NCBI RefSeq assembly: GCF_001905665.1
Contig: NZ_LIVX01000001.1
Coordinates: forward strand, 62,001 to 126,000
From: Streptomyces sp. CB02261
GTDB lineage: Bacteria > Actinomycetota > Actinomycetes > Streptomycetales > Streptomycetaceae
Length of the DNA stretch: 64,000 nucleotides
Direction: 5' to 3'
Positions 49,421 to 57,360 of the stretch are shown piece by piece (positions within the stretch are counted from its first letter, which is position 1; each line of letters begins with the position of its first letter). Below the pieces are notes generated by a model. That model was not told the DNA's origin. It was given only the letters and a program-made list of their open reading frames with translations, and ran no database searches. Position numbers and translations under genes: made by a program.

Positions 49421-50305
49421 ATGAGCACTGAACGCCCTTTCGGCCGCGCCCTGTGCGCCATGATCACCCCCTTCACGCCCGCCGGCGCTCTCGACCTCGA
49501 CGCGGCGGGTGATCTCGCCGTCCGCCTCGTCGCGGACGGCTGCGACGGCCTGCTCCTCAACGGCACCACGGGCGAGTCCCCCACCACCACGGACGCGGAG
49601 AAGGCCGCGCTCGTCCGGGCCGTCCGGGAGGCGGTGGGGCCCGGCCCCTCCCTCCTCGCGGGCGTCGGCACCGCCGACACCCGGCACACCGTCGAGCTGG
49701 CGCAGCAGGCCGAGCGGGCCGGGGCGGACGGGCTGCTCGTCGTCACCCCGTACTACAGCCGCCCCCCGCAGGCCGCCGTCGAGGCGCACTTCCTGAAGGT
49801 GGCGGACGCGACCGGACTGCCGGTGACGGTCTACGACATCCCCGGCCGGACCGGCACCCGCGTCGAACCGGCGACGATGCGCCGCCTCGCGGAGCACCCG
49901 AGGATCGTGGCCGTGAAGGACTGCTCGTACGACCTGCTGGCCTCGGCCCGGCTGATCGCGGAGACCCCGCTGGCGTACTACTCGGGCTGCGAGGAACTGA
50001 ACCTGCCGCTGTACGCGGTCGGCGGCGCCGGCTACATCAGTACGGTGGCCAACGTGGCGCCGCGTCAGCTCCGCGCGGTCCTGGACGCCTTCGACGCCGG
50101 CGACCCGGCGGAGGCGGCGCGGCTCAACGCCCTGACGCTGCCGCTGGCCGAACTGATGATGGCCTCGGGCCTGCCCGGCACGGTGACCGCCAAGGCGCTG
50201 CTCGGCGGGTCGCCGCGCGAACCTCTGCAGCCCGCCGACCGGGAGACGGCCGACGGGCTGCGGGCGGTGCACGAGAGGCTGGTTCAGGCGGCGTCGGTGG
50301 TGTAG
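49421..50305 (+). CDS. dapA: 4-hydroxy-tetrahydrodipicolinate synthase
   Basis: 294-residue TIM-barrel lyase that condenses pyruvate with aspartate semialdehyde, the first committed step of lysine/diaminopimelate synthesis. It shows LLLNGTTGESPTTT (pyruvate loop), TPYYSRPPQ, the catalytic Tyr in VTVYDIPGRTG and the Schiff-base Lys166 in VAVKDCSYD. The ATG at 49421 is preceded by CCGGG, a weak site. Convergent overlap of 22 bases with the small secreted gene is unusual. dapD lies about 1.4 kb away. Streptomyces often have several dapA copies, so this may be a paralogue. Confidence 0.92.
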   Translation: MSTERPFGRALCAMITPFTPAGALDLDAAGDLAVRLVADGCDGLLLNGTTGESPTTTDAEKAALVRAVREAVGPGPSLLAGVGTADTRHTVELAQQAERAGADGLLVVTPYYSRPPQAAVEAHFLKVADATGLPVTVYDIPGRTGTRVEPATMRRLAEHPRIVAVKDCSYDLLASARLIAETPLAYYSGCEELNLPLYAVGGAGYISTVANVAPRQLRAVLDAFDAGDPAEAARLNALTLPLAELMMASGLPGTVTAKALLGGSPREPLQPADRETADGLRAVHERLVQAASVV

Positions 50306-50502
50306 GTCCTGCCGAGGATGGCGGCATGCTCCAGGACGTCCTCCAGCGGGTCGTCGATCTGCCCGGTGTGGAGCGAGAGGCTCGGGCCGTTGTTCACCGT
50401 GGGCCCGTTGCGCGTGTGCGTCTCGTCCGCGCGGGCCGCGCCGGCCTGGAGCAGCACCGCCGCCACCGTGAGCACCCCGACGACCGTGGGCTTGATCCTC
50501 AT
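50284..50502 (-). CDS. Small secreted protein, unknown
   Basis: 72 residues with a signal peptide (VVGVLTVAAVLLQAGAARA) and a mature part of only about 47 residues rich in Thr/Asn/Asp (THTRNGPTVNNGPSLSLHTG). There is no cysteine and no chaplin motif. GAGGAG precedes the ATG. The last 22 bases overlap the 3' end of dapA on the other strand. An 11-bp inverted repeat lies upstream at 50530-50572. Family not recognised. Confidence 0.72.
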   Translation of the reverse strand: MRIKPTVVGVLTVAAVLLQAGAARADETHTRNGPTVNNGPSLSLHTGQIDDPLEDVLEHAAILGRTYTTDAA

Positions 50503-50529
50503 GTCGACTCCTCGCCTTGCCTGCGCGCA

Positions 50530-50572
50530 GTGACTCTGCGCGTGTCTAACGCCGACCGTGACGCAGAGTCAC
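50530..50572. promoter_or_regulatory. Spaced 11-bp inverted repeat
   Basis: Perfect arms GTGACTCTGCG (50530-50540) and CGCAGAGTCAC (50562-50572), arm starts 32 bases apart, about three helical turns. They lie just upstream of the small secreted gene and in the shared upstream region of the repeat protein. A dimeric regulator site is the natural reading. The rest of the 299-bp gap to 50801 is less GC-rich than its surroundings and has no gene. Confidence 0.65.
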
Positions 50573-50801
50573 CGGCTCCGCGGAAGTCCGGCCCACCGCG
50601 CGGGAGGCCATCGCACACGGTGAACGCTCATTTCAATGGCAACGAATTCCGGCCTCAATTGTCACCGCGTCAAACAAGCGGGAAAGGGAATGGCGTCGAA
50701 CAACGGCCTTTTCGCCAGGTGTCGGTCGATCCATATGCCGATAGAGTAAAAGCAGGTTGGTTTCCGGGTGGCATCACGTTCTTCTCCCCAAGGAGCACGT
50801 C

Positions 50802-51623
50802 ATGGCACACGCACTTCGCGTCATGACTCGGGAGCTTTTCTTCTACAACGCTTCCACCGGCACATGCGCGGCCGGACGACTGAGCACCGACGGCAACTTC
50901 ACCGGACTCACCACCGGCGGAGGGCTGTCCCCCTGGACCCACGTGGCAGCGGTAGGCCGTGAACTGTTCTTCTACAACGCGTCCAGTGGCGCATGCGCGG
51001 CCGGACGACTGAGCACCGACGGCAACTTCACCGGACTCACCACCGGCGGAGGACTCTCCACCGACTGGACCCACATGGACGCCGTCGGCCGTGAACTGTT
51101 CTTCTACAACGCGTCCACCGGCGCATGCGCGGCCGGACGCCTCAGCACCGACGGCAACTTCACCGGACTCACCACCGGCGGAGGACTCTCCACCGACTGG
51201 ACCCACATGGACGCCGTCGATCGCGAACTGTTCTTCTACAACGCGTCCACCGGCGCATGCGCCGCCGGACGCCTCAGCACCGACGGCAACTTCACCGGAC
51301 TCACCACCGGCGGAGGACTCTCCACCGACTGGACCCACATGGACGCCGTCGGCCGCGAACTGTTCTTCTACAACGCGTCCACCGGCGCATGCGCCGCCGG
51401 ACGCCTCAGCACCGACGGCAACTTCACCGGACTCACCACCGGCGGAGGACTCTCCACCGACTGGACCCACATGGACGCCGTCGGCCGCGAACTGTTCTTC
51501 TACAACGCGTCCACCGGCGCATGCGCCGCCGGACGCCTCAGCACCGACGGCAACTTCACCGGACTCACCACCGGCGGAGGACTCTCCACCGGCTGGACCC
51601 ACGTGGTCGCCGTGACGGGATAG
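50802..51623 (+). CDS. Six-repeat propeller-like protein with near-identical 44-residue units
   Basis: 273 residues: a nine-residue start followed by six copies of RELFFYNASTGACAAGRL plus STDGNFTGLTTGGG and a W-T-H motif. Units begin at residues 10, 53, 97, 141, 185 and 229. Each unit could form a four-stranded blade, giving a six-bladed propeller like tachylectin-type or FG-GAP-like sugar-binding proteins. There is no signal peptide or membrane helix. Six single Cys residues, one per blade, stand at equivalent positions. The ATG at 50802 follows AAGGAG at ideal spacing. A strong terminator follows. Function not known. Confidence 0.88.
   Translation: MAHALRVMTRELFFYNASTGTCAAGRLSTDGNFTGLTTGGGLSPWTHVAAVGRELFFYNASSGACAAGRLSTDGNFTGLTTGGGLSTDWTHMDAVGRELFFYNASTGACAAGRLSTDGNFTGLTTGGGLSTDWTHMDAVDRELFFYNASTGACAAGRLSTDGNFTGLTTGGGLSTDWTHMDAVGRELFFYNASTGACAAGRLSTDGNFTGLTTGGGLSTDWTHMDAVGRELFFYNASTGACAAGRLSTDGNFTGLTTGGGLSTGWTHVVAVTG
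50829..51620 (+). repeat. Six tandem ~132-bp coding repeats
   Basis: Units start at 50829, 50958, 51090, 51222, 51354 and 51486. Units 4 and 5 appear identical by eye over 132 bases, and unit 6 matches them until its last 30 bases. Unit 1 is the most diverged and is three bases shorter. Such identity points to recent duplication or gene conversion. Confidence 0.92.
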
Positions 51624-51653
51624 CGCCGCACGGACACGGAGGGACCCGCACGC

Positions 51654-51693
51654 GAGCGCCCTCCCGGCCTTCTCACGGGCCGGGAGGGCGCTC
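51654..51693. terminator. Strong hairpin terminator after the repeat protein
   Basis: A perfect 16-bp stem (left arm GAGCGCCCTCCCGGCC) has an eight-base loop, 30 bases after the stop and before the convergent dapD gene. It can serve both directions. Confidence 0.9.
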
Positions 51694-51750
51694 GACGATG
51701 CCACCCGCCTCGTCGGTCGGGGCGGCTGCGGCTCACGGGGCCGCCGAGGA

Positions 51751-52734
51751 TCAGTTGTGGCTGTGGAGAACCTCGTTGAGCCCGCCCCAGACCGCGTTGT
51801 TCGGGCGGGCCTCGACGGCGCCGGTGACCGAGTTGCGGCGGAACAGGATGTTGGAGGCGCCGGAGAGCTCGCGGGCCTTCACGATCTGGCCGTCGGGCAT
51901 CGTGACCCGGGTGCCCGCGGTGACGTACAGACCGGCCTCGACGACGCACTCGTCGCCGAGGGCGATGCCGACGCCCGCCTCGGCCCCGATCAGGCAGCGC
52001 TCGCCGATCGAGATGACGACGTTGCCGCCGCCCGAGAGGGTGCCCATGGTGGAGGCGCCGCCGCCGATGTCGGAACCGTCGCCGACGACGACTCCGGCGG
52101 AGATCCGGCCCTCGACCATCGAGGTGCCGAGGGTGCCGGCGTTGAAGTTGACGAAGCCCTCGTGCATGACGGTGGTGCCGGCGGCGAGGTGGGCTCCGAG
52201 GCGGACCCGGTCGGCGTCGGCGACGCGGACGCCGGCGGGCACGACGTAGTCGGTCATGCGCGGGAACTTGTCGATGCTCGTCACGGCGAGGTGCAGGCCC
52301 TCGGCGCGCGCGTTGAGCCGCACCTTCTCGATGTCGTCGACGGCGACCGGACCGAGCGAGGTCCAGGCGACGTTGGCGAGGAGGCCGAACACGCCGTCCA
52401 GGCTCTGGCCGTGCGGCTTGACGAGGCGGTGGCTGAGCAGGTGGAGCCGCAGGTAGGCGTCGTGGGCGTCGAGCGGCTTCTCGTCCAGCGAGCCGATGAC
52501 GGTGCGGACGGCGACCACCTCGACGCCACGGCGGGCGTCCACGCCGAGGGCCTTGGCGGCGCCCTCCCCGAGGGCGTTCACGGCCTCGTCGGGGGTGAGC
52601 CGCTCGGTGCCGGCGGGGCCGGGCGCGTCGGTCAGCGCGGGGGCGGGGAACCAGGTGTCGAGAACGGTGCCGTCGCCGGCGATGGTGGCGAGGCCGGCGG
52701 CGACGGCGCCGGTGGTGCGAGGAGCAGTGGTCAT
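51751..52734 (-). CDS. dapD: 2,3,4,5-tetrahydropyridine-2,6-dicarboxylate N-succinyltransferase
   Basis: 327-residue left-handed beta-helix acyltransferase of the actinobacterial DapD type, acting in the succinylase branch of diaminopimelate synthesis. The hexapeptide-rich core runs from [19 protein letters not shown] through [23 protein letters not shown] to [21 protein letters not shown]. The N-terminal domain has [28 protein letters not shown]. The ATG at 52734 has no clear ribosome site (TTTTCCGTC), suggesting a leaderless or weakly initiated message. It is divergent from a TetR gene. Confidence 0.95.
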   Translation of the reverse strand: MTTAPRTTGAVAAGLATIAGDGTVLDTWFPAPALTDAPGPAGTERLTPDEAVNALGEGAAKALGVDARRGVEVVAVRTVIGSLDEKPLDAHDAYLRLHLLSHRLVKPHGQSLDGVFGLLANVAWTSLGPVAVDDIEKVRLNARAEGLHLAVTSIDKFPRMTDYVVPAGVRVADADRVRLGAHLAAGTTVMHEGFVNFNAGTLGTSMVEGRISAGVVVGDGSDIGGGASTMGTLSGGGNVVISIGERCLIGAEAGVGIALGDECVVEAGLYVTAGTRVTMPDGQIVKARELSGASNILFRRNSVTGAVEARPNNAVWGGLNEVLHSHN

Positions 52735-52883
52735 GACGGAAAACCTAACCGCCGAGGCCCCGCGCGGGCCAACCGGTCTCAGGTGCCGGTCGAGTCGCGG
52801 GCCGGTTCCGGCGGAACGCCCGAAGGCGACCGCGGCGGGGTCGGACGTTCCCACCGACTCCCGGGAAGGGTTGAAAGAATATA

Positions 52884-52895
52884 TAGATCGGTCTA
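52884..52895. promoter_or_regulatory. TetR operator candidate 1 (own promoter)
   Basis: TAGATCGGTCTA, ten bases before the TetR start. It is the exact reverse complement of the site at 53513-53524 upstream of the next gene, so one regulator probably binds both. Confidence 0.75.
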
Positions 52896-52905
52896 CCTTG
52901 ACCTC

Positions 52906-53463
52906 ATGGGACAGAAGGGCGCCGAGACGCGGGACCGACTGCTGGACGCGACACAGGAGCTGGTGGAGACGGCGGGCTACTTCGGCACGGGGCTCAACCA
53001 GGTCATCGCGGTCAGCGGTGCCCCCCGCGGCTCGCTCTACTTCCACTTCCCCGGCGGCAAGGACCAGTTGGTCGGCGAGTCCGTCCGGCGGGCGGGGCAG
53101 GCCATCGGCGACGCCCTGGCGGATCCCGCCGGCACCGACCTCTCCGCGGCCGAGTTCGCCGAGGGGGTGCTGCGCCGGCTGGGCGACCGGCTCGCCGAGT
53201 CGGACTGGCGCAAGGGATGCCCCGTGGCCACCGTGGCACTGGAGACGGCCGCCGCCAACGAGCCACTGCAGAAGGTGTGCTCGGAGGTCTACACGTCCTG
53301 GGAAGCGGCACTGCGCGCCCGCCTGGCGGGCCGCCCGGACGCCGACGACCTCGCCGTCACGGTCCTGGCCTTGGTGGAAGGGGCACTTCTGCTGGCCCGC
53401 GCACATCGCAGCAGGGACCCACTGGAGCGCGTCGCCCGCCAGATCCACACCCTGCTGGGCTGA
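52906..53463 (+). CDS. TetR family transcriptional regulator
   Basis: 185 residues with an N-terminal TetR helix-turn-helix ([48 protein letters not shown], given here in the order seen as [14 protein letters not shown], then [16 protein letters not shown]). The C-terminal ligand domain has [14 protein letters not shown], as in LmrA/YxaF-type repressors. The matching operators before this gene and the next imply autorepression and control of the epimerase-hydrolase fusion. Confidence 0.92.
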   Translation: MGQKGAETRDRLLDATQELVETAGYFGTGLNQVIAVSGAPRGSLYFHFPGGKDQLVGESVRRAGQAIGDALADPAGTDLSAAEFAEGVLRRLGDRLAESDWRKGCPVATVALETAAANEPLQKVCSEVYTSWEAALRARLAGRPDADDLAVTVLALVEGALLLARAHRSRDPLERVARQIHTLLG

Positions 53464-53467
53464 CTCC

Positions 53468-53490
53468 GGCCCGCCGGTCGACGGCGGGCC
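53468..53490 (+). terminator. Hairpin between TetR and the fusion gene
   Basis: An 8-bp perfect stem GGCCCGCC / GGCGGGCC with a seven-base loop is followed by TTCTTCC. It lies four bases past the TetR stop. Together with the operator at 53513 it indicates that the next gene has its own promoter. Confidence 0.8.
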
Positions 53491-53512
53491 TTCTTCCGAT
53501 CCAGAAAATATG

Positions 53513-53524
53513 TAGACCGATCTA
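53513..53524. promoter_or_regulatory. TetR operator candidate 2 (fusion gene promoter)
   Basis: TAGACCGATCTA lies 13 bases upstream of the fusion gene ATG, within an AT-rich stretch. It matches the operator before tetR in reverse orientation. Confidence 0.75.
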
Positions 53525-53537
53525 TTCTAGGAGTCTC

Positions 53538-55238
53538 ATGGACGCGATCGTCTTCGGCGCGACCGGATTCATCGGCCGCTCCCTCGTCGCCGAGCTGCTC
53601 ACACGCGGCCGACAGGTGGCGGCGGCCGTGCGCACGGACACCCTGACCCCGTGGCTGGCCTCCCAGGACGTGGACACCACCCGCCTCGTGGTCGTCACCG
53701 CCGACATCACCCGGCCTCTGTCGGGGCTGCCCGAGGCGCGGGACGTGTACAACGCCGCCGCCCGCTACGCCTTCGGCCTCGGCGCCCAGGAAGCGCGGGC
53801 GACCAATGTCACCGGGGCGCTCCACGTGCTCGAATGGGCCGCCACGCTGCCCAACCTGCGGCGTCTGGTGCACATCAGCGGCTACCGGGTCAGCACGACG
53901 GGCGGCCGGTCCGGCGTGAGCACGGCCGACTACGCCGCCCTCGGCGCCTACGAGGCGTCCAAGAGCGAGGCCGATCTCGCGGTGCGCACCCGGGCCCGTG
54001 AGCTGGGGGTCCCGTTGACGATCGCCAATCCCAGCACCGTGATCGGGCCGGGCCAGTACGTGGGCCTCGCCTCCCTCGTCGAGGACCTGTGGCGCGGGCG
54101 GCTCCCCGCGCTGCCCGGCGGCCCCGACACGTTCCTGCCGATCGCGACGATCGACTACTTCGCCCGGTTCCTGGCGGAGGTCCCCGCGGCGCCCGCGGGT
54201 GAGCACTACTGGGTGCTCGACGACAGCACCCCCCTGCTGCCCGCCGTGATGCGCACGATCGCCGAGCACACCGGTGTACGCGCACCGCGCCGGACCGTCC
54301 CCGTCGGCCTGTTGCGGCGCCTGCCGCGCACGCTGACCGGCGCCGATCCGGAGACGCTCTCCTTCCTGTCGAGCGACCGCTACCCGACGGCCCCGGCCCG
54401 TGCCTTCGCCGCGAGCGTCGGTCTGGAGATGCCCCCGGCCGTCGACGCCCTACGCGAGTGGGCCGACGACCTGGTGGCCGCACGGTTCGGCGCGGCCTCG
54501 CCCTGGCTTCGCCCGTACGGCTTCCACGCCGTGGCGGGCAGTCGCACCTGGGTGACCGGGGAGCGGCACCGTCCCGCCCATGTCCTGCTGCACGGCCTGC
54601 CGATGAACGCCGACCTCTGGGCGCCCCTCGCCGCCCACCTTCCCGGCCCCGTCCTCGCCCCCGACCTGCCGGGTCTCGGTCGTTCGGGACCGACGGACCG
54701 GTCGGTGGACGCGTGGCTGGCCGACCTGTTGAGCCCGGTGTCGACCCGTCCCGTCCTGGTCGCGCACTCGGCGGCATGCGGACCCGCGCTCCGCTTCGCC
54801 GTCGACCACCCGGAGCGCGTCAGCGGGCTCGTCCTCGTCTCCCCGGCGTTCCTGCAGGCACCTCCGGCGCGGCTCGCCCGCTCGGCCCTGGCCGCGCCGC
54901 TGCTGCGTCACATGTCCGCCGCCCGACTGGCCCGGACCCTGGGTGTTCCCGAAGGGCCGGAGGTGGAGAGCGCGGCGGCCGACCTGGGCCGGCGGGGGGT
55001 GGCCCGCCGGGTGGCCGCGGCGCTGCGCACGGACGTCGCCGAGCGCCGGCGGTCACGGGCGCTCCTCGACCGGGTGGGTGTCCCGGTCCGGATCGTCGTG
55101 GGCTCGACGGACCCCCTGGTCGTGGCCGTCGATCATCCTGTGACCGAGGTCGCCGGGGCCGGCCACCACCCCCAGCTGACGCATCCCGCCCAGCTGGCCC
55201 AGCACCTCGGTGCCGTCCCCGCCTCTCTCCACGGATGA
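53538..55238 (+). CDS. Fusion of NAD-dependent epimerase and alpha/beta hydrolase
   Basis: 566 residues. The N-terminal extended-SDR domain (residues 1 to about 330) has GATGFIGRSL, YNAAARYAFGLG, HISGYRVSTTGG and a Tyr-x3-Lys in YEASKSEADL. The C-terminal alpha/beta hydrolase (about 335-566) has HVLLHGLPMNADLWAPLAAHLPG with the oxyanion turn, a nucleophile elbow VAHSAACGPA, and a late His in GAGHHPQL. The elbow AHSAA departs from the usual GxSxG. AGGAG precedes the ATG. Its own TetR site suggests induction by a substrate or toxin. Specific activity unknown. Confidence 0.88.
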   Translation: MDAIVFGATGFIGRSLVAELLTRGRQVAAAVRTDTLTPWLASQDVDTTRLVVVTADITRPLSGLPEARDVYNAAARYAFGLGAQEARATNVTGALHVLEWAATLPNLRRLVHISGYRVSTTGGRSGVSTADYAALGAYEASKSEADLAVRTRARELGVPLTIANPSTVIGPGQYVGLASLVEDLWRGRLPALPGGPDTFLPIATIDYFARFLAEVPAAPAGEHYWVLDDSTPLLPAVMRTIAEHTGVRAPRRTVPVGLLRRLPRTLTGADPETLSFLSSDRYPTAPARAFAASVGLEMPPAVDALREWADDLVAARFGAASPWLRPYGFHAVAGSRTWVTGERHRPAHVLLHGLPMNADLWAPLAAHLPGPVLAPDLPGLGRSGPTDRSVDAWLADLLSPVSTRPVLVAHSAACGPALRFAVDHPERVSGLVLVSPAFLQAPPARLARSALAAPLLRHMSAARLARTLGVPEGPEVESAAADLGRRGVARRVAAALRTDVAERRRSRALLDRVGVPVRIVVGSTDPLVVAVDHPVTEVAGAGHHPQLTHPAQLAQHLGAVPASLHG

Positions 55239-55283
55239 GCCGAAGGAACCCGGCAGAGGGGACCGCACGGCGCACCCGTGCGC

Positions 55284-55847
55284 CTACAGAGGCGTGCCGT
55301 CCCCCGGCACCAGCACCCGCGTCAGCATCACGCGCGCGTGCTCCTCGTCGTACGAGCCGCCGGTGAGCAGGACCTGGAGGCAGAGGCCGTCCATGAGGGC
55401 GACCAGGGCGCGGGCGGTGGCGGGGTCGGTGCGGTGGGACAGCGCGGCGACGACGGACTCGGTCCATTCGGCGGCGACCGGGCGGAGCGCGGGGCGGCGC
55501 AGGGCGGCGAGGTAGAGCTCGTACTCCAGCTCCACGCGGGCGCGTTCGCCGCCCATCCACTCCCCCAGGAGCCGGGCGAGCGCGGCCCCGAGGTCGGCGT
55601 CGCGCGCGGCGAGGGCGGGGCTCTCGCGGAGCATCCGCCCGAGGCCCTCGTCGGTCTTGCGGAGCGCGGCGACGAGGAGTTCGTCGAGGGAGGCGAAGTG
55701 GTACGTGGTCGAGCCGAGCGGCACGTCCGCCTCGGCGGCCACCGTGCGGTGGCTCAGCCCGGCGATCCCGGACCGGCCGACCACCCGGAGGGCCGCGTCG
55801 ACGATCCGCTCCCGCCGTTCGGGGTCGTGGCGGCGCGGGCGGCCCAT
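55284..55847 (-). CDS. TetR family regulator of the SMR pump
   Basis: 187 residues. The N-terminal helix-turn-helix is RERIVDAALRVVGRSGIAGL followed by AAEADVPLGSTTYHFASLDEL. The C-terminal domain (ALVALMDGLCLQVLL) is of the TetR_C_6 kind. Its ATG overlaps the stop of the SMR pump gene, so the pair is one operon. A palindrome at 56178-56195 before the pump gene is the likely operator. Confidence 0.92.
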   Translation of the reverse strand: MGRPRRHDPERRERIVDAALRVVGRSGIAGLSHRTVAAEADVPLGSTTYHFASLDELLVAALRKTDEGLGRMLRESPALAARDADLGAALARLLGEWMGGERARVELEYELYLAALRRPALRPVAAEWTESVVAALSHRTDPATARALVALMDGLCLQVLLTGGSYDEEHARVMLTRVLVPGDGTPL

Positions 55848-56167
55848 CAGTGCGCGCCGCCGAGGTTGAGGACGGCGACCCCGGCGACGATGAGGACGAT
55901 CCCGGCGACCTTGGCGAGGCTGAGGGTCTCGCCGAGGAAGAGGATGCCGATGGTGGCGACGGCGGCGGTGCCGACCCCGGACCAGATGGCGTACGCGGTG
56001 CCGACCTGGAGCGTCTTGAGCGCCTGCGCGAGGAGCGCGAAGGCGACCAGGTAGCCGACGCCCGTGACGATCGAGGGCCAGAGCTTGGTGAAGCCCTCGC
56101 TGTACTTCATCGAGGTGGTGGCGAGAATCTCCGCCGCGATGGCGCCCGCCAGCAGTCCGTATCCCAT
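55847..56167 (-). CDS. SMR family small multidrug/guanidinium exporter
   Basis: 106 residues with four membrane helices (LLAGAIAAEILATTSMKYSEGF, PSIVTGVGYLVAFALLAQAL, VGTAYAIWSGVGTAAVATIGI, VAGIVLIVAGVAVLNLGG, each quoted in part). Helix 1 has the essential Glu in AAEILATTSMK and helix 3 has AYAIWSGVG, the EmrE/QacE pattern. It acts as a proton-coupled homodimer. The ATG at 56167 is followed at once by the membrane helix. It is the first gene of the SMR-TetR operon. Confidence 0.93.
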   Translation of the reverse strand: MGYGLLAGAIAAEILATTSMKYSEGFTKLWPSIVTGVGYLVAFALLAQALKTLQVGTAYAIWSGVGTAAVATIGILFLGETLSLAKVAGIVLIVAGVAVLNLGGAH

Positions 56168-56177
56168 GCGTACAAGC

Positions 56178-56195
56178 GTACACAGCACTGTGTAC
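56178..56195. promoter_or_regulatory. Palindromic operator upstream of the SMR pump
   Basis: GTACACAG-CA-CTGTGTAC is a perfect 8-bp-arm palindrome, flanked by further GTAC elements (CGTACAAG and GACCGTACAC). It starts 11 bases from the pump start. The adjacent TetR protein is the likely ligand. It also lies 36 bases from the divergent membrane protein gene. Confidence 0.82.
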
Positions 56196-56230
56196 GACCG
56201 TACACAACAGCTACCGATACGGTGTCCCGC

Positions 56231-57271
56231 ATGACGTACCCCCCTGGCCCGCCGCCCTACGGCTACGGCTATCCGCCACCGCCTCCGAGACCCGGGGTCA
56301 TACCCCTGGCGCCGCTCACCCTCGGCTCCATCCTCGGCGGCGCCTTCAGCGCCCTCGGCCGGCACTGGAAGCAACTGCTCGGTGTCACCGCCGCCGTCTA
56401 CGGCACGGCGCTCCTGTTCGTGGGAGCGTCGATCGGCATCGCGTACGCCGCCGTCGGCGACCTCCTCCCCGCCGTGTTCGACCTGCCGCCCGGCCAGGAG
56501 CCGCGCTGGGACGACGCCCAGCCGCTGATCGTCGCCTTCGTCCTCGTCTGGATCGGCGGCCTGATCGCGATCCTCTGCGCCAACGCCGTGATGGCCGCGG
56601 CCTGCCCGGCCGTGATCCAGGAGGCCGTCCTCGGCCGCCGGATCACCTTCGGCACCCTCTGGCGCCGCGCCTGGGCCCGGATGCCGGCCGTCCTCGGCGC
56701 GGTGATCCTGTCGAGCCTGCCGATGCTGCTCATGGCCGCGGTGTTCGCGGCGACGTTCATCGCCCTGCTGGCCAACCTCGGCGGCGGCCCGGTGTCCCTG
56801 GTGCTCACGGCCTTCGTCGGCGCGGGGCTCGCCGCTCTGCCCCTCACCCCCCTCGTGCTCTGGCTCTGGGTGAAGTTCAGCCTGGCCCCGGCGGCGGCGG
56901 TGATGGAGGGTCAGGGCGTGATCGCCTCGATGCGCCGCTCCTCGGCCCTGATCCGCGGCTTCTGGTGGCGCTCCTTCGGCGTCCTCCTGCTGATCGGACT
57001 GATGACCACCATCGCCGGCTGGGTGATCCAGCAGATCCTCTCCCTGCTGATGTCGGCGCCGATAGCAGCCCTCGACTTCACCGCCGACGACGGGGCGGCC
57101 GTGATCGCCGCCTTCGCGGTGCTCTTCGCGTTCCTGCTCGTCGGACAGCTCGTCAGCCAGCTGGTCGTCTCGGTCTTCCCCCCGCTGGTGGCGGCCCTGC
57201 TCTACGTCGACCTGCGCATCCGCAAGGAGAACCTGGCTCCGGAGCTCGCCCGGGCCTCCGGCCTCCTCTGA
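56231..57271 (+). CDS. Multi-helix membrane protein (glycerophosphodiesterase membrane-domain-like)
   Basis: 346 residues. A Pro/Tyr/Gly-rich cytoplasmic head (YPPGPPPYGYGYPPPPP) precedes about six to seven hydrophobic helices, including PLTLGSILGGAFSALGRHWK at the entry, ARMPAVLGAVILSSLPMLLM and LIRGFWWRSFGVLLLIGLM. This plan is common in actinobacterial proteins related to the membrane domain of glycerophosphoryl diester phosphodiesterases, without a catalytic domain. A bidirectional terminator follows at 57315. Function unknown. Confidence 0.82.
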   Translation: MTYPPGPPPYGYGYPPPPPRPGVIPLAPLTLGSILGGAFSALGRHWKQLLGVTAAVYGTALLFVGASIGIAYAAVGDLLPAVFDLPPGQEPRWDDAQPLIVAFVLVWIGGLIAILCANAVMAAACPAVIQEAVLGRRITFGTLWRRAWARMPAVLGAVILSSLPMLLMAAVFAATFIALLANLGGGPVSLVLTAFVGAGLAALPLTPLVLWLWVKFSLAPAAAVMEGQGVIASMRRSSALIRGFWWRSFGVLLLIGLMTTIAGWVIQQILSLLMSAPIAALDFTADDGAAVIAAFAVLFAFLLVGQLVSQLVVSVFPPLVAALLYVDLRIRKENLAPELARASGLL

Positions 57272-57314
57272 GGGCGCCGGAGGACACGCGCACGCTCACC
57301 GATCGCGTACGCGA

Positions 57315-57344
57315 AACGGCCGTGCCCCCAGGGGCACGGCCGTT
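57315..57344. terminator. Bidirectional terminator at the end of the suf operon
   Basis: A perfect 14-bp stem (AACGGCCGTGCCCC) has only a two-base loop CA. A-rich bases before the left arm and T-rich bases after the right arm suit termination in both directions, for the membrane protein gene and for the suf operon. Confidence 0.92.
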
Positions 57345-57360
57345 CCCACGTCGTCGTGGA

